Assembly (NCBI RefSeq): GCF_016859285.1
Contig: NC_053419.1
Span: 12,552,501 to 12,616,500 of the forward strand
Direction: 5' to 3'
Length of the DNA stretch: 64,000 nt
DNA from: Xiphias gladius
Taxonomy: Eukaryota > Chordata > Actinopteri > Istiophoriformes > Xiphiidae
A model generated the notes under the pieces. The model saw only the letters and a list, made by a program, of their open reading frames with translations, searched no databases and was not told where the DNA came from. Position numbers and translations under genes: made by a program. Below, in pieces: positions 36,600 to 47,808 of this stretch; position 1 is the first letter of the stretch; each line of letters starts with the position of its first letter.

Positions 36600-37685
36600 T
36601 ATTTCATTCGTCACCACCAGCAGAGAATTTCCGTAACATTAGCTGACCCTGCCATCAAGTGTGTGGTGACATGAGTCCTGGTGTGGATGGGTGCTCAGCT
36701 GTCTGGGGAGTGAACTTAAAACTGCATTGTAGGTGGCTGACAGGTGGTGTCTCAGACCACCTCCTCCGTTTAGTGACAGTTGATCCAGATTGACAAAAAT
36801 GGCTTCTTTCACTCCTCTTTCAAACCATTGGTCTTCTGTGGCCAAAATGTCTGTGTCACTGTCCTGAAGAGAGTGTCCTTTGTCCTCAAGATGAAGGTGG
36901 ACTGCATCAGTCCTGACCTGAGGAAGTTATGTAGCGGTTGTTTAGTTGGCCCAGTGTACAGGTCTGTGCATTCCTTGCTGCTTTGGACTGTGTAAACTAC
37001 ATTGATCTTCTTGTGCATGGGTATTTTGTCCTTAGGGTGGACAAGTTTTTGCCCCAGTGTTACTGGGCTTGAAATGCACAAGGGTGTTATGTTTGTGGAA
37101 GATCCTCCTGAGTTTTTCGGACAACCCAGCAACGTAGGGAATGACGATGTTGTTCCGTTTATTGCAGTTTTCTTCTCTGTCTGTTCTGCCTCTTTTTGTG
37201 GTTTTGACGAAGACCCAGTTGGGATAGCCACAAATTCTAAGTGCTTCCTTGATGTGCTCCTTCTCTGTCCCCTCTGACCTTGTGGGAACATTCTGAGCCC
37301 GATGGTGTAGGGTTCTGATGATCCCCAGTTTGTGCTCCAGTAGGTGGTGAGAGTCATACAGTAGGTACTGATCTGTGTGTGCAGATTTCTGGCACACTTC
37401 AGTGTTGAGGCTTCTGTCATTCTCAATGTGCAACGCACAATCCAAGAAGGCTAGGCTATTTCCACTGACATTCTCACGAGAGTACTTGATGTTGCTGTCT
37501 ACTGCATTGATGTGTTCAGTGAACGATTCAATTTCGTGGGTTTTGATTTTGCCCCAGGTGTCATCCACATACCTAAACCAGTGGCTGGGGGCAGTTCCCG
37601 AACATCATTCATACTACCAGGTTACAAGAATTCCACATTTCCCAAAATACAGAGGAGATGACCTCAGTGTTCTTAATGTGAGCTA
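36600..37685 (-). mobile_element. Penelope-like retroelement, 3' fragment (reverse transcriptase end plus GIY-YIG)
   Basis: On the minus strand the fragment starts at the end of a reverse transcriptase, with the RYVDDTWGKIK catalytic box. It continues through the LAFLDCALHIE and TDQYLLYDSHHLLEHKLG blocks, the IVIPYVAGLSEKLRRIF linker and a GIY-YIG endonuclease-like end (VVYTVQSS..CTDLYTGPTKQPL). It closes with GGGLRHHLSATYNAVLSSLP. This order is diagnostic of Penelope-like elements (Poseidon/Neptune groups). The element is 5'-truncated and broken by several lesions, so it is a fossil. Confidence 0.85.
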
Positions 37686-37739
37686 TTAGTAACTCAACAT
37701 AAAGAGGAGAAGTTGTCAAATAGGATATGTTTAGAAAAC

Positions 37740-38010
37740 AGAAGCCATCACGGTTCTATGACATAACAGGCAATACCAGTGTCTTCAGCACAGTAACGTG
37801 CAGCAGGGTTGTGGAGGCCCAGCTCATGACAGCTGCATAACTACACTGAACAAAGTAATGTGTGGTAACGCGAAAAAAGGAAGCGACAGATGGAACAAAG
37901 TCATCACGAACAGGGAGAGGCTGGAAAATGCCAAAGCAGTGCCTGAGGCGGATCAAGCAAAAAGAATTAAGTTTGACATGAAGGATGGCAAAGAAAGAAA
38001 ATTTTAAGTA
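37740..38010 (+). repeat. Dispersed repeat family B, copy 1
   Basis: Blocks such as CCCAGCTCATGACAG, ACTGAACAAAGTAATGTGTGG and GCAAAAAGAATTAAG recur in order at 41600-41795. No transposase is visible. The family is unidentified. Confidence 0.55.
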
Positions 38011-39290
38011 AGGAGGTAAACACCTGAAAAACGCAGCTTCAAAGGAACTGAAGGGTGGACAAGAAAAGAGAGTTGAAAGTATAGGAATCTATCTGAGCTG
38101 TATGATGACTTAGGTCAGGACATGTACTCCTAACACAGCCAAAAGCATTACACAGTCAAGCACAAAGTTAAATATGGAAAAATACCATAACTTTCAACTT
38201 ACAAAAAAATGAAAAGTCTTTGATAGACTGTCAGGAGCAAAATGTTTCACAGTGTAAAACCCTGCCTGGCCCATGTGGTGAAAGCACATGGTTTTGTTTG
38301 ATTCCGATGCCTTTTGACTAGTGCGGCACTTTTGTTTTCCACAGAATCAAAGATGTTAAATGAAACACAAAGCTAAATAAAAACAGCAATGAAAGCATAA
38401 GGCTCAGATTAAGGACGTTAGGAGTGCGTGAAAAGAAAAGTCATATGATGAAGCTTTTTCCTACTAGGACTATTTGCAGATGCAGTACAGAAGGGGTCAG
38501 CATTTGGATTCAACCATGGGCCAGTTTATCTTTGTACCTGCAGCAGCTATAACTGATTATCTGATTTATTAAGCTGGTCGTTTTACGGCTGTAACAAGTC
38601 AATTTGGACAAATATTTACAGCAGCTTATGTTCTCATTTAGGAAAAAAAAAAAAAAAAAGAAAACCTAATACACACTAATCTATGTTCCGTGTTGCACTT
38701 CAAGACAGGAGGTACGATCGTTTGGATATCTACACATTATAAACAGTGACATGCTTTGTTTATGGTTGAAGTACTGTTGTTGTAGAAAGATGTCTTCGAC
38801 ACATCATTTATGTTAGAATGGTAGAAGGTACCTTCAGTGTGGGTATACAGTAAGTAACTTAGGAGTATTTAGGAAGTATCACAAGCCTAATTCACTCATT
38901 GTCTTGAGATACAATTGTCTGGGAGCTGGTGTTGGTGTCCTGGTTAATATAGTACACAACAAAAATACTCCAGATGTGATATTTACTTGTGAGTGGAATG
39001 GGTCCTTGTGGACTAATGAGAATTAAAACACATAAAATAAACAATGTGAAGTATTTCTACGTTGAGAGAGAAGAATTGATTATGATTATGACACTTTGTA
39101 AACAATAAATATTACCATCCTCTTTGAAAGAGAGGCAGAGATGGGGATGTAAAATACTCAAATAAAGTACAATTACCTCAAAACTGTACATAAGTGCAGT
39201 ACTTGAGTTAATGTACTTAGTTCCTTTTCGCCACTGAAATTTAAAGTGACACACATCAGCGACTTGCGTTTTGGTTTTGTTTCTAATGTT
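38011..39290. other. Intergenic sequence left of the duplicated saposin segment
   Basis: AT-rich sequence with an A17 run near 38642. No ORF or known repeat stands out. Confidence 0.4.
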
Positions 39291-39403
39291 TCCACTTTGA
39301 TTTTAGTAACACTGACGCAGCCATAAACGAAAGTATGTGTAAATCATAAAACAAATTTCAGGTGTTGATTTTGATTCAGTTTGTGACTTTATAGGCCGCC
39401 CAG

Positions 39404-39478
39404 ACGGGAGCGATCTGCCAGGAATGCAACCAAATATTTAAACTCCTGGTCGACCGGCTTTCCCGCACAAACCTGCAG
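39404..39478 (+). pseudogene. Orphan saposin-type exon, open and with intact splice sites
   Basis: The 75-base exon is flanked by CCCAG at 39399-39403 and GTGTGT at 39479. It has the same length and phase as exon 3 of the gene at 43094 (44011-44085) and matches it at 58 of 75 bases. It codes for TGAICQECNQIFKLLVDRLS plus RTNLQ, keeping the CxxC start of a saposin B domain. No partner exons were found within 3 kb on either side. Confidence 0.75.
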
Positions 39479-40149
39479 GTGTGTGCAAAAGTCAACTAAA
39501 CATTCCCGAGGATTACTATTTGCTCTCTGATAATCTTATTTATACTACGTATTTACTATATTAATAAGTCAAACTGAAACTGAGTTATGCTATGACATGT
39601 GCTTGTGACATCACACACAGAGAGTCACATCTGCCCAAGAACAAAAGGAAGAAGAAAATGTCAGATTTCTAACACCTTAATTAAAAACTTTGAGTGACAA
39701 ATCATTACGGCATTTCACAGTTTACCTTGTCCTCAAAACTATGGGTTCAGATTTGGTAGCTGTGAATGAAAAAGTGAGAGTTTAACCAACTCTTTGGTTA
39801 TGACAAGTAAATCAAAGTTTTCATAACAAGGTGCTTCACAAGGCAAAGTAGAAAGATGCAACAACAAAAGGTGTCTGACATGACACCTGTTATAAACACT
39901 AATTTGTTATGTATTCATAAACACATCAGTTTATCCTTTGTTCCCTGTAGTCTAGCATATATTATGTTATTAAAACATTAGGTAATAAAAGTTCAAATCA
40001 GCTGAAAAGCATTGAAAAATTACATTAATTAGCAAAAAATCCCAGTTATTCATTATAATCACACCTTCCCACGAATACTCTATGCAACAAAAGTCAGTTA
40101 ACCTGTGATTTCCAATCAAGCCTGAACGAATGAACAAGGTTTTAAACTA

Positions 40150-40590
40150 AGCTTTGAACACCACAGCTTCCTCAGTTTAGGCCAGCTGCGTGGGTTGCAA
40201 AAGATGGAGCGGAGATGACATTTATAGATGGCACTCTGGATGCAAGTTTGTCTGCCCAAATACTGAGAAGACAAGTCCCAGTCTCAAGAAGCTTGGCAAG
40301 GAGAGGAATTTTCCAACATGACAATGATCCCAAACACACTGCAGAAATCCCACAAGGAACTTTAAAGAAGAAAAATGTGAAAACTATGACCTGGCCAAGC
40401 ATGTCCTCTGACATGAGTCCAGGAGAACAACTTTGGATTTTTAAGGAAGAAGCTAGAGCGACAAAACCCCTCCAGCAGAAATTAATCATCTGTGAAGAAT
40501 AGAAGAACATCTTTCCACAGATCTGTGAAAGACTAGCGTCATCCGTGCCCAGGATGATCAAATCTGTCATCAAAAATAAAGCAGAACATA
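40150..40590 (+). mobile_element. Tc1/mariner transposase fragment (broken)
   Basis: The reading frame from 40215 shows TFIDGTLDA, then FQHDNDPKHTAE, WPSMSSDMSPGEQLW and, after an in-frame TAG at about 40501, FPQICERLASSVPRMIKSVI. These correspond to the C-terminal catalytic half of Tc1-like transposases (FQQDNDPKHTA, WPSQSPDLNPIENLW). The N-terminal half and inverted repeats are missing. It is an old insertion within the decayed saposin duplicate. Confidence 0.8.
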
Positions 40591-41599
40591 CAAAATTAAA
40601 AAATAAATAAATAAATAAGAATATAACATGAAATACTGTATGAAAATGTCAGTTAAGTACTACGTGGATGGAAACATTTAAAAAGAACAAAATAATCTGT
40701 GAAAAGGCCCTAGAGTGAACACACTGCTTAACTCCCTCTGCTGTTTATATGTCTGCCAATCAGGCGCTGCACACGTACCCTCTGCCAATTCATTATCAAC
40801 ACTGTGGAGGACTGAGATGAGTCACACTCATGCGGGGAAAGGAACACATGTCCACATGAACAAAAACAGACATGGACGGCACTGCTGAGTGGAAGATACG
40901 CACGCTCACTTTAATCTCTATTCAACGTCCTGCTCCTCTGCAGACTGCTGCGAATAATGTGCTGGAGAAGGTCTGACGTGATGTTTAAGGTGAATTCCTC
41001 TGAACGACTGTCTATTACTGACAATGTAAAGGTGCGTGTGCAAGTACATCAATCTGTGTGACTGCTGTAAATCAACAGTCATTGTTCATAACATAAACAC
41101 ATTGAAGGCCAGAATAGTAACTATTGTCATGGTTTTCTGCTTAAGGACGTTCTCATTTTTACAGCTTTTCCTATTGAGACTCATGTCTTGTAATTTTTCT
41201 TTTCATCATCAAATTTTCTCATTGAGCCTCTGTATTTAAATCATCAGTTTAACTGTTGTGCTAATTTCTGACATTAAAAAAAATCTGATTAAAGTCTGTT
41301 TATATGGGATCATGTAAATCTGTTTTAGGCAGTTGATTTGAAATATAACAAATGTGAGCATACACCAAAACAATGCTGGGCATTCATTATGGGAGGATTT
41401 GGCAAGTGTGTTTTATTTCAGGGGTTCAAAAGAAAAGTTCAACAGCAAAGCAAAGTTCTGTATGAATTATTAATCGGGCATCTTTGCAATTTCAACTTAG
41501 AAACTGACTCCTATAATTAAAAAAAAAAAAAAAAAAAAAAAAAAGGATTAACAGAGAGAAAAAGCCCACAAGACACAAACCGCATTTGTCTTAGCATTT

Positions 41600-41795
41600 C
41601 ATGAGAGGTCTATGATCAGAGGCCCTGCTCATGACAGAGGCAAGTCTACACGGAACAAGGTAATGTTTGGTAACTGCAAAAAAAAAAAAAAAAAAAAGGA
41701 ATCTACATGTGGGGAAAGACATCTCATGCCGGGAGAGGCAACTAGAAATGTCAGAGCAGTTTCTCAGGCTGAACAAGGGCAAAGAATTAAGCAGT
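41600..41795 (+). repeat. Dispersed repeat family B, copy 2
   Basis: It matches 37740-38010 in order (CCCTGCTCATGACAG, ACGGAACAAGGTAATGTTTGG, GGCAAAGAATTAAG). An A19 run at 41679 replaces a shorter A run of the first copy. Confidence 0.55.
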
Positions 41796-41959
41796 GCAAG
41801 TCACGAGAACTCCCAACACAGCCAAAGGCCACAGCCGATTGGCAGCAAGAAAAATCAGGTGCTCGCCAAAGTAGGGAGAACACATCCCCTCGGGACCATG
41901 AATGTATGTAGTTGATATCCAGATTTTTTGGTCCAGTCTGAAATGACAGTATAAAGAAG

Positions 41960-42200
41960 GTCACGGTTCGGTCAGGCTTAGTCACAAAGACAATGTGGTT
42001 GGGCTTAGGAAAGGTTGTGTTCCAGGTTTCAGCAGGTACTTCCTTAAGGTTAGAGGACCGTCTTCGTTATGGTAACAATAATAAACATGCAGGTGAGGTA
42101 GAGGAAATGGTCGCGGATAAAACAAGCAGCAATGACCATCAGTTTCACACAGGAAACCAACAGCGGCCTGCCGTGTGAAAGGGGCAGGAAGGCAGTGAAT
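41960..42200 (+). repeat. Fish interspersed repeat (GGTTGGGCTTAGGAAAGG...CACAGGAAACCAACAGCGG)
   Basis: The order AAAGACAATGTGGTTGGGCT, TACTTCCTTAAGGTTAGAGG, TATGGTAACAATAA and GTTTCACACAGGAAACCAAC resembles a repeat that I recall as common in percomorph genomes. Recognition is from memory, and no second copy lies in this window. Confidence 0.4.
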
Positions 42201-42322
42201 ATGGAGAGTACCGTGACCTTGTCCAAAAAGAGGGTCAAGTCTGAGGGTGTAATTAATAATAATTTTAAAAAAACAACCCTGCTTTTGCAGAAAAAAAAAA
42301 GGTTGAAATCCTCAGGTATGAA

Positions 42323-42361
42323 CATTCTCACCCCTACATGTTGAACGTCGGGGTGAGAATG
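42323..42361. repeat. Perfect 12-base inverted repeat
   Basis: CATTCTCACCCC at 42323-42334 pairs with GGGGTGAGAATG at 42350-42361 around a 15-base loop. It sits at the junction between the repeat at 41960-42200 and unique sequence, so it may be a transposon end. Confidence 0.8.
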
Positions 42362-42541
42362 CCTTAGATGTATTGTCTGGCTATTTGCTGCTACGGCAAA
42401 AGCTGACGGGACTGCTCCAAAGCAGCCTGGACCGTTGGTCCTGTTTCTGTTTCTCGGGCGAAGATTGAGGGGGGGGGGGCAGAAATGTTGTTACGGTGTT
42501 GTGAAACAATTGCTGGCTTCAGTGTTGGCGCGGGGCCAGTG

Positions 42542-42547
<6 letters not shown>

Positions 42548-42601
<54 letters not shown>
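42548..42601 (+). repeat. (AC)n microsatellite
   Basis: About 27 uninterrupted AC units preceded by GCGCGCGC, about 490 bases upstream of the saposin-like start codon. This is a likely polymorphic locus. Confidence 0.95.
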
Positions 42602-42603
<2 letters not shown>

Positions 42604-43093
42604 ACGCGTGGAGCTGTATTTTCACTTGAACACTGTCAGTCATCGTACGGAGATACGGGTCAATGTGCCTGGGGGTGAGCCGGGCTTTGTACGGGGCCCT
42701 TCGAATAAAACAGCAGAGTATATCTCAGTACTCGCTGTTGGAACTGACCAAACTATAGGTGGGGTTCATTTGACAGACTGTAGTCACTGCATGTTTCAAA
42801 TTTATGTACAAGTATATCTGTAGCACGTCCGAGTCTTTCAAATAAAGGATGTCAGAGTTTTGAACCTTCGTTTTGAGGAACTGAATGTGAAACTTGACTA
42901 ATATTAGCATAGAGAGATACTAACAGTTCCGTTATGCTGAGCAACTCTTATCAAAAAATGCCCCCCCCCCCCTCAATTGTGGTCGGTGGGGATTTTAGGT
43001 GGCAGGTGGGTCAAATACAAACTGCACTCGCAGTGTCCTGCACAGATCCGAGGAGGGAAGACGTTCAGCGAGAAGCCTGAAACATAACGGAGG

Positions 43094-46000
43094 ATGGCCT
43101 GGCTCAAGTTCGCGCTGGTTCTCTCCATCGGTCTCCCAGTCCACGGTAAGACGGCGCACATTGTGTTGGTCACGCCGCAACGGGACGGTAAATGAATTCC
43201 CGAGGTGTCACTGTTACCGTAACGACGAACGTTCACCCCCGCAGCTCTGACCCCAGCCCTGAAGGCAGAGGGTCCGCAAAGCGCTCCTGGTGCCGTGAGT
43301 GTCGTGAGTGATGATTCCTCGTTTTTGGTAACAAAAGTGTGTTTTGCATTCAAAAAATATTTATATAAAAAAACATGCATTAAAAAACAAACAAAAAAAC
43401 AACACGGATTTTGATTAGGTGCGATGTGTTTAATACTGTATTATCCCACTGCTTGAGAATTCATTGAAACTCATTGAATAAATGTAATTGTCAAGACATT
43501 CAGGGATCTAGAAAATCATTCCTACGTATGGTTTATGAAAACGTGTATATGGCGTGCTAAAACTGTATGTTGTGATGCATTAAACATCTATTTGAAGGCG
43601 CAATGGTGGCACTATAACATGACATATATCAATACCCTTGTTCCATTTTTAAGGGGAAACCCAGCGATAACTGAAATTACCAACAAAATGACACATGTAA
43701 GGAAACAGTGTCGATTTCCTAGAGACAAAAACTGAGATTTTCCATTTCTTCAAATCAGGAAGAATCTTGGTGTACTGCCACTCCAACAAGATGCGAAGTG
43801 CAAAACCTTCACATCCCTCTAATGTTTCGGTTTTGAATCTAGTGGAACTGACGCAGCCGCCAACGAATCTCCGACCACGTGAAGCGCCGTTCAGAAAGGC
43901 ATCTAATGCACGCAACCGGAAATGGGACACCTGGTATTTGCAAGTGGCTGAATCAGTTTATGGTATTCATTTGTTTTTTTTTTATTATGTGACTTTGACT
44001 TCGTCCCCAGACGGGAGACGTCTGCCAGGACTGCACCAAAATCTTTGAACTCCTGGCTGACCTTCTTTCCAATGCAGACCTGCAGGTGAGCGCCATAGTC
44101 AACCAAACGGCAAAAAAACCCCCAAAAACCCACACGCCAGAGGTTTAATATTTGCTAACTGATAATATAATCTGTCCTTATTCAGAAGTAAAGGTTCAAA
44201 CACACACTCTGTTATCTCAAGTGCTTGCTAAGATCTGTGGTTGAATAGTGTTCATTTAAAAAAAAAAGAAGAAAAAGAAACCTTTAAATTCCTCAAATTA
44301 TTGTCCACCTGCTCTTTTATCTGTGGAGGCGCATTCTTCATATTCAGAGAATCAAACAATTTGTTATCGGCCATGCATACAGTGAAATACAAACACAATG
44401 AAGGAAAGGTTCCCTTTTCCTTTTCTGTGAAAAGCCACGTCCTGTTTTCAGTGCTTAAAGAAAACTGAAATGAAATGTAACAGTTTCATCATCTTATCAC
44501 TTGAACTCAAAGATCCCTTCCCTCTGAGCTTAATCTGGTCAGTGGGGGATCCCGCCTGTGTGCAAAGAGACATCAACACAACATTGGTTACTGTCCGTGT
44601 CCTCGATAAACCATTTTGAGTCCCACGACATTAAAGGACGACATTTTGCTACTTGGCTTAACCTCTACTTTTAGCCATGGCAGTGGGTTGGGATCAGTTA
44701 GCTGTGAATTAAAAAAAAGGAAAAGGTTCCTGTGATTGTACCAAATAAGGAACATTTTATTTACCAATTTTATCGGTTACATTCACATAGTGCTTCACTG
44801 GACAACGTTTAAAGATGAAACGACAACAAGTGTGTGGCATTAAACCTTCTGCCTAGTATGGATGAAAAAAAAAAGTTGTTATAATTCATGAATACCCTGT
44901 GTTCTAGCACAAATGCTGTGGATGGAAAAATGGAACAGTAATAAAACTTTCCCCAGACTTTAGCAGTCAACTAAGTGTTCTTAGGATGTCCTATGGTTAT
45001 AAAAAGTCACCTGTGGTTTGATTTCACAGCATCAGTCTTTGTGACAGCGGAGCAACTTCTGCTATTTTATTTTATAGTAGTTTAAGGGGTTTTAAAAAAA
45101 AATTATTTTTCATTCAAAGTGAGGCGGGCTTTTGAATTCAATCACGACTTCAGATTTGTGACTCTGAAGATGTTCCTCGGGGTGAGACATGAATCTCGCG
45201 AAGGCCCAGGGGTGAGTTTTTTCTCTCGGGCTTCCCAGGGGCCACCCAGGCCACCCCCGGCCACCCAACTGTCAGTCAGTGAGCCGCGCTCATGGCGAGG
45301 TTTGTGATTGGCTATGAGGCGAGGGGGCGGGAGCTCGTGGCGGCTTCACTGTCGTTGAAAAGTTTCAATAACAACGAATTTCAACAAAACTCAATTATGT
45401 CCCCACTTCACTCTAGAAAAAGATCATGGACGCCATCGAAAGTCTGTGCGACCGCCTGCCCAGTCCCAGTGCCGCCAAACTCTGCAAAACAGAGGTGGAG
45501 AAGATGCTCCCGCTGGCCATCAACTTCCTCACTGCTGTTGTGGTAAGTTTCAGGCTGGGTTTACCCTCGAGTCTGCCGGAATAACACTGGGACTTAAAAG
45601 CAGCAAGGGCGTGTTTGGTAGGCCTTGCTGTCTGCGTGTTTTGCGATGCTACTCTCGAGGTCTGTTCTCAACGCACGTCTCCCTCCCTAGAAACCGGCGG
45701 AGGTCTGCAGAACCCTCGGGCTCTGTGGCTCCTGCCACGAACAGGAGAAGATGCTGGGCTACTTCGCCGAGGAGGCACTTCAGGCTGCCGTGGCAAGTGA
45801 ACATGTCAGTGAAGTACAACAGGGTGGGGCACATTTTGAAAAGAACAATCTAGTATTTGTGGAAATTTGACCCCCCCCCCCGCTGTGCTCTGCTCCGTGT
45901 CTGTCTCTCAGGGGCAGCCCACAAAACCGTGCTCCTTTTGCATTTTTCTCGTCAAGACTCTGGAGGACCTGCTGCCTAAAGAAAGGACGGAGGTGAGTCA

Positions 46001-47808
46001 CACCCGTGCAGTGAAGGCGCGAGGGCGCGCGTGAACCGACACGGACGCGGACAACGACGTGCCCGCGCGCGTTTCTGCGTTCCGCATCCTGCTCCTCTGC
46101 AGAGCGGTGCTGGGATCACGCTGCCAGGGGACTTGTCCCATTTTGTCCCATTCTGTCCCCCTGCATAAAAAAATATCCCCCCACCTGCTCTTTTCGAGGT
46201 AGGACTTCAAATCGGAGTCAACGTCAGTGACTCCGTGTGTGACCCCGATCTTTCAAGGTCAAACTGCAAATATTTATGCAACTGCTCCCCCACCTGCCGC
46301 TCACTGGCAGCGCTTCTTTCGGGTGCTGATTTGGCATCTTACGCCATTTTTGCGTCGTACATACTGTCCGTCAGTGAGTGAAGAATACCAGGGATTAGAC
46401 AAATTTATGCATGAAAGGATTATCTGAACTTTAGTTGTAAGGAATGTTGCAAAGACGTGAAAATTCAATGGCATCGAAAGGTTAAAACGCCTTCTGGCAG
46501 TTCTTCTGTATTTTCTATACAGAAAATTCTATTTCTATTTTTCTTTCTTTTTCTATTTTTGACTAAAATTCTTCTTTAGATTTTTGTACTAATTGACCTC
46601 TGTGTATCAAGTTTCATGGCTTCATCGGCTTTAATGAGGGGTGGTCTCGTAATCCTCACACAGACGAACTCAGGAGAATGAGCTGTCCTGCACACCCACA
46701 CACACACACACACACACCCACACACACACACACACAGCTGACAGTGCGGACGACCGACCGCATGCTCATTTTATTCTCTGTATCACTTCCTGCTCTTCCA
46801 CAGGCTGCTGTGATCAAGCTGCTGGGCGAGATCTGTCACATTTTGCCGCCCACCTACCGCGATCAGTGCGAGGCCGTCGTCGGCAAGTTCGGCAAGACGG
46901 TGCTGGACGCGATCCTGAGCTACGCCACGCCTCAGACCATCTGCGCTCTCGTCCACCTGTGCAACGGGCAAGAGGCCGCTCCCATGGGTCAGTCCCCGTC
47001 TCCGTCAGTGATGGCGAAGGATTTTCTTTGTCATCATGGATCATTTTTGTGATCAACTGATTCACTGCTCAGCCTGTAAAAAAACAAAAACAAAAAAAAA
47101 CCAAACAAAACAAAAACAAAACAAAAACAAACTGTGAGCACAGTTTCTAAGAGCGTAGAGTAACAAAGTACTTTTGTCTGTCCATCAGTCCAAAACAAAA
47201 AAAGGTATAGAGACCATTTTCACAGCAGATTTTAACTTGCAGGGAAAGCACAAGTGTAACTAAAAACATTAATAACGGCGCTGTAACATTTATGTATCTT
47301 AGTAGTAAACCAAGTCAGGTAACATGGCAGGATAGACAGCGTGGGCCCTGGAATGGGTGCAACTTAATTTGTTAGTTCCACCTGTAGGACAAGCTCAAAT
47401 AGCCACTGTGAGATGTATATAGTCAAGTTCAGGATACAAAACAGAACCCATTCACATTTTCTAGAATCTGAAACCAGCAAATGTTTACCCCGAAAAAAGG
47501 GTGATTAATCAGTCATCAAAATCAATTAATTTTCTGTCTATTAACAAATCAATTGTGATTCAGCCGTCTCCCTCGTTTCACCCTCAGACCCGTGCACTTT
47601 GACAAGCTTCCGGTGCAGAGACATGAGGACTGCCCTCAGATGTGGAGTGAGTAAACAGCTATCAGGTTGTAAAGTTGACGAGCTTATGAATGCTCAGCAG
47701 TGATCACGTTTTGTTTTGTTTTTTTACCTACCAATACTCTGCTCCGCACAGACCGTGTTCTACTGTCAGAAATTTGCCTGGAAGTCCCTCGACTACAACA
47801 CGCTCTGA
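43094..47808 (+). CDS. sftpb: Saposin-domain protein, pulmonary surfactant protein B-like
   Basis: Nine exons join in phase to 261 residues: 43094-43145, 43245-43294, 44011-44085, 45417-45542, 45691-45792, 45912-45992, 46804-46987, 47588-47646 and 47752-47808. A signal peptide (MAWLKFALVLSIGLPVHA) is followed by two saposin B domains, each with six cysteines. The first runs from VCQDCTKIF to RTLGLCGSC, the second from PCSFCIFLV to CALVHLCNG. A C-terminal saposin A-like end (DPCTLTSFRCRDMRTALRCG) closes the protein. Saposin B folds bind and rearrange lipids. In SP-B and prosaposin the precursor is cut into mature peptides. Human SFTPB has 381 residues and three saposin B domains, so this form is shorter. 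The neighbourhood with mat2a matches human 2p11.2. A prosaposin-like or NK-lysin-like name is the alternative. The intron after 45792 uses GC-AG. Confidence 0.85.
46170..46650 (+). repeat. Repeat family C, copy 1 (in saposin-like gene intron)
   Basis: It shares an ordered series with 47912-48330: CACCTGCTCTTTTCGAGGTA, GAGTCAACGTCAGTGACTCC, CAAACTGCAAATATTTATGC, ATTATCTGAACTTTAGTTG and TTCATCGGCTTTAATGA. There is no ORF. It may be a local duplication or a dispersed element. Confidence 0.65.
46697..46737 (+). repeat. (CA)n microsatellite
   Basis: CA repeats with CCCA interruptions, about 65 bases before exon 7 of the saposin-like gene. Confidence 0.9.
47078..47131 (+). repeat. A-rich (CAAAA)n tract
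   Basis: A-rich units of the AAAACAAAAACAAA type follow exon 7 of the saposin-like gene within the intron. Confidence 0.85.

Larger units (their letters stand above)
39295..41515 (+). pseudogene. Decayed duplicate of the saposin-like gene / mat2a 3'-end interval
   Basis: The left part matches the sequence around exon 3 of the gene at 43094-47808. Intron blocks such as ACTGACGCAGCC and TTTGTGACTTTA recur, followed by a 75-base exon. The right part (41390-41515) matches 48970-49085, the end of the mat2a 3' UTR. The shared text there is TTTATTTCAGGGGTTCAAAAG versus TTTATTTGAAGGGTTTAAAAG, then GTATGAATTA and AGAAACTGA. Between them 41110-41220 weakly matches 48675-48790. The other exons are gone, the interval is about 2.1 kb instead of 5 kb, and a Tc1-like fragment has entered. 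It is best read as one old tandem duplication that decayed. Confidence 0.65.
41520..43093. other. Upstream region of the saposin-like gene
   Basis: It contains an A24 run at 41520, repeat B copy 2, a fish repeat at 41960-42200, an inverted repeat at 42323-42361 and a long (AC)n at 42548-42601. C/G homopolymers lie near 42470 and 42961. No exon was identified. Confidence 0.45.

Noticed and set aside
37002-37277. Plus-strand open frame of 91 residues
   Set aside because: It is the antisense of the Penelope-like fragment.
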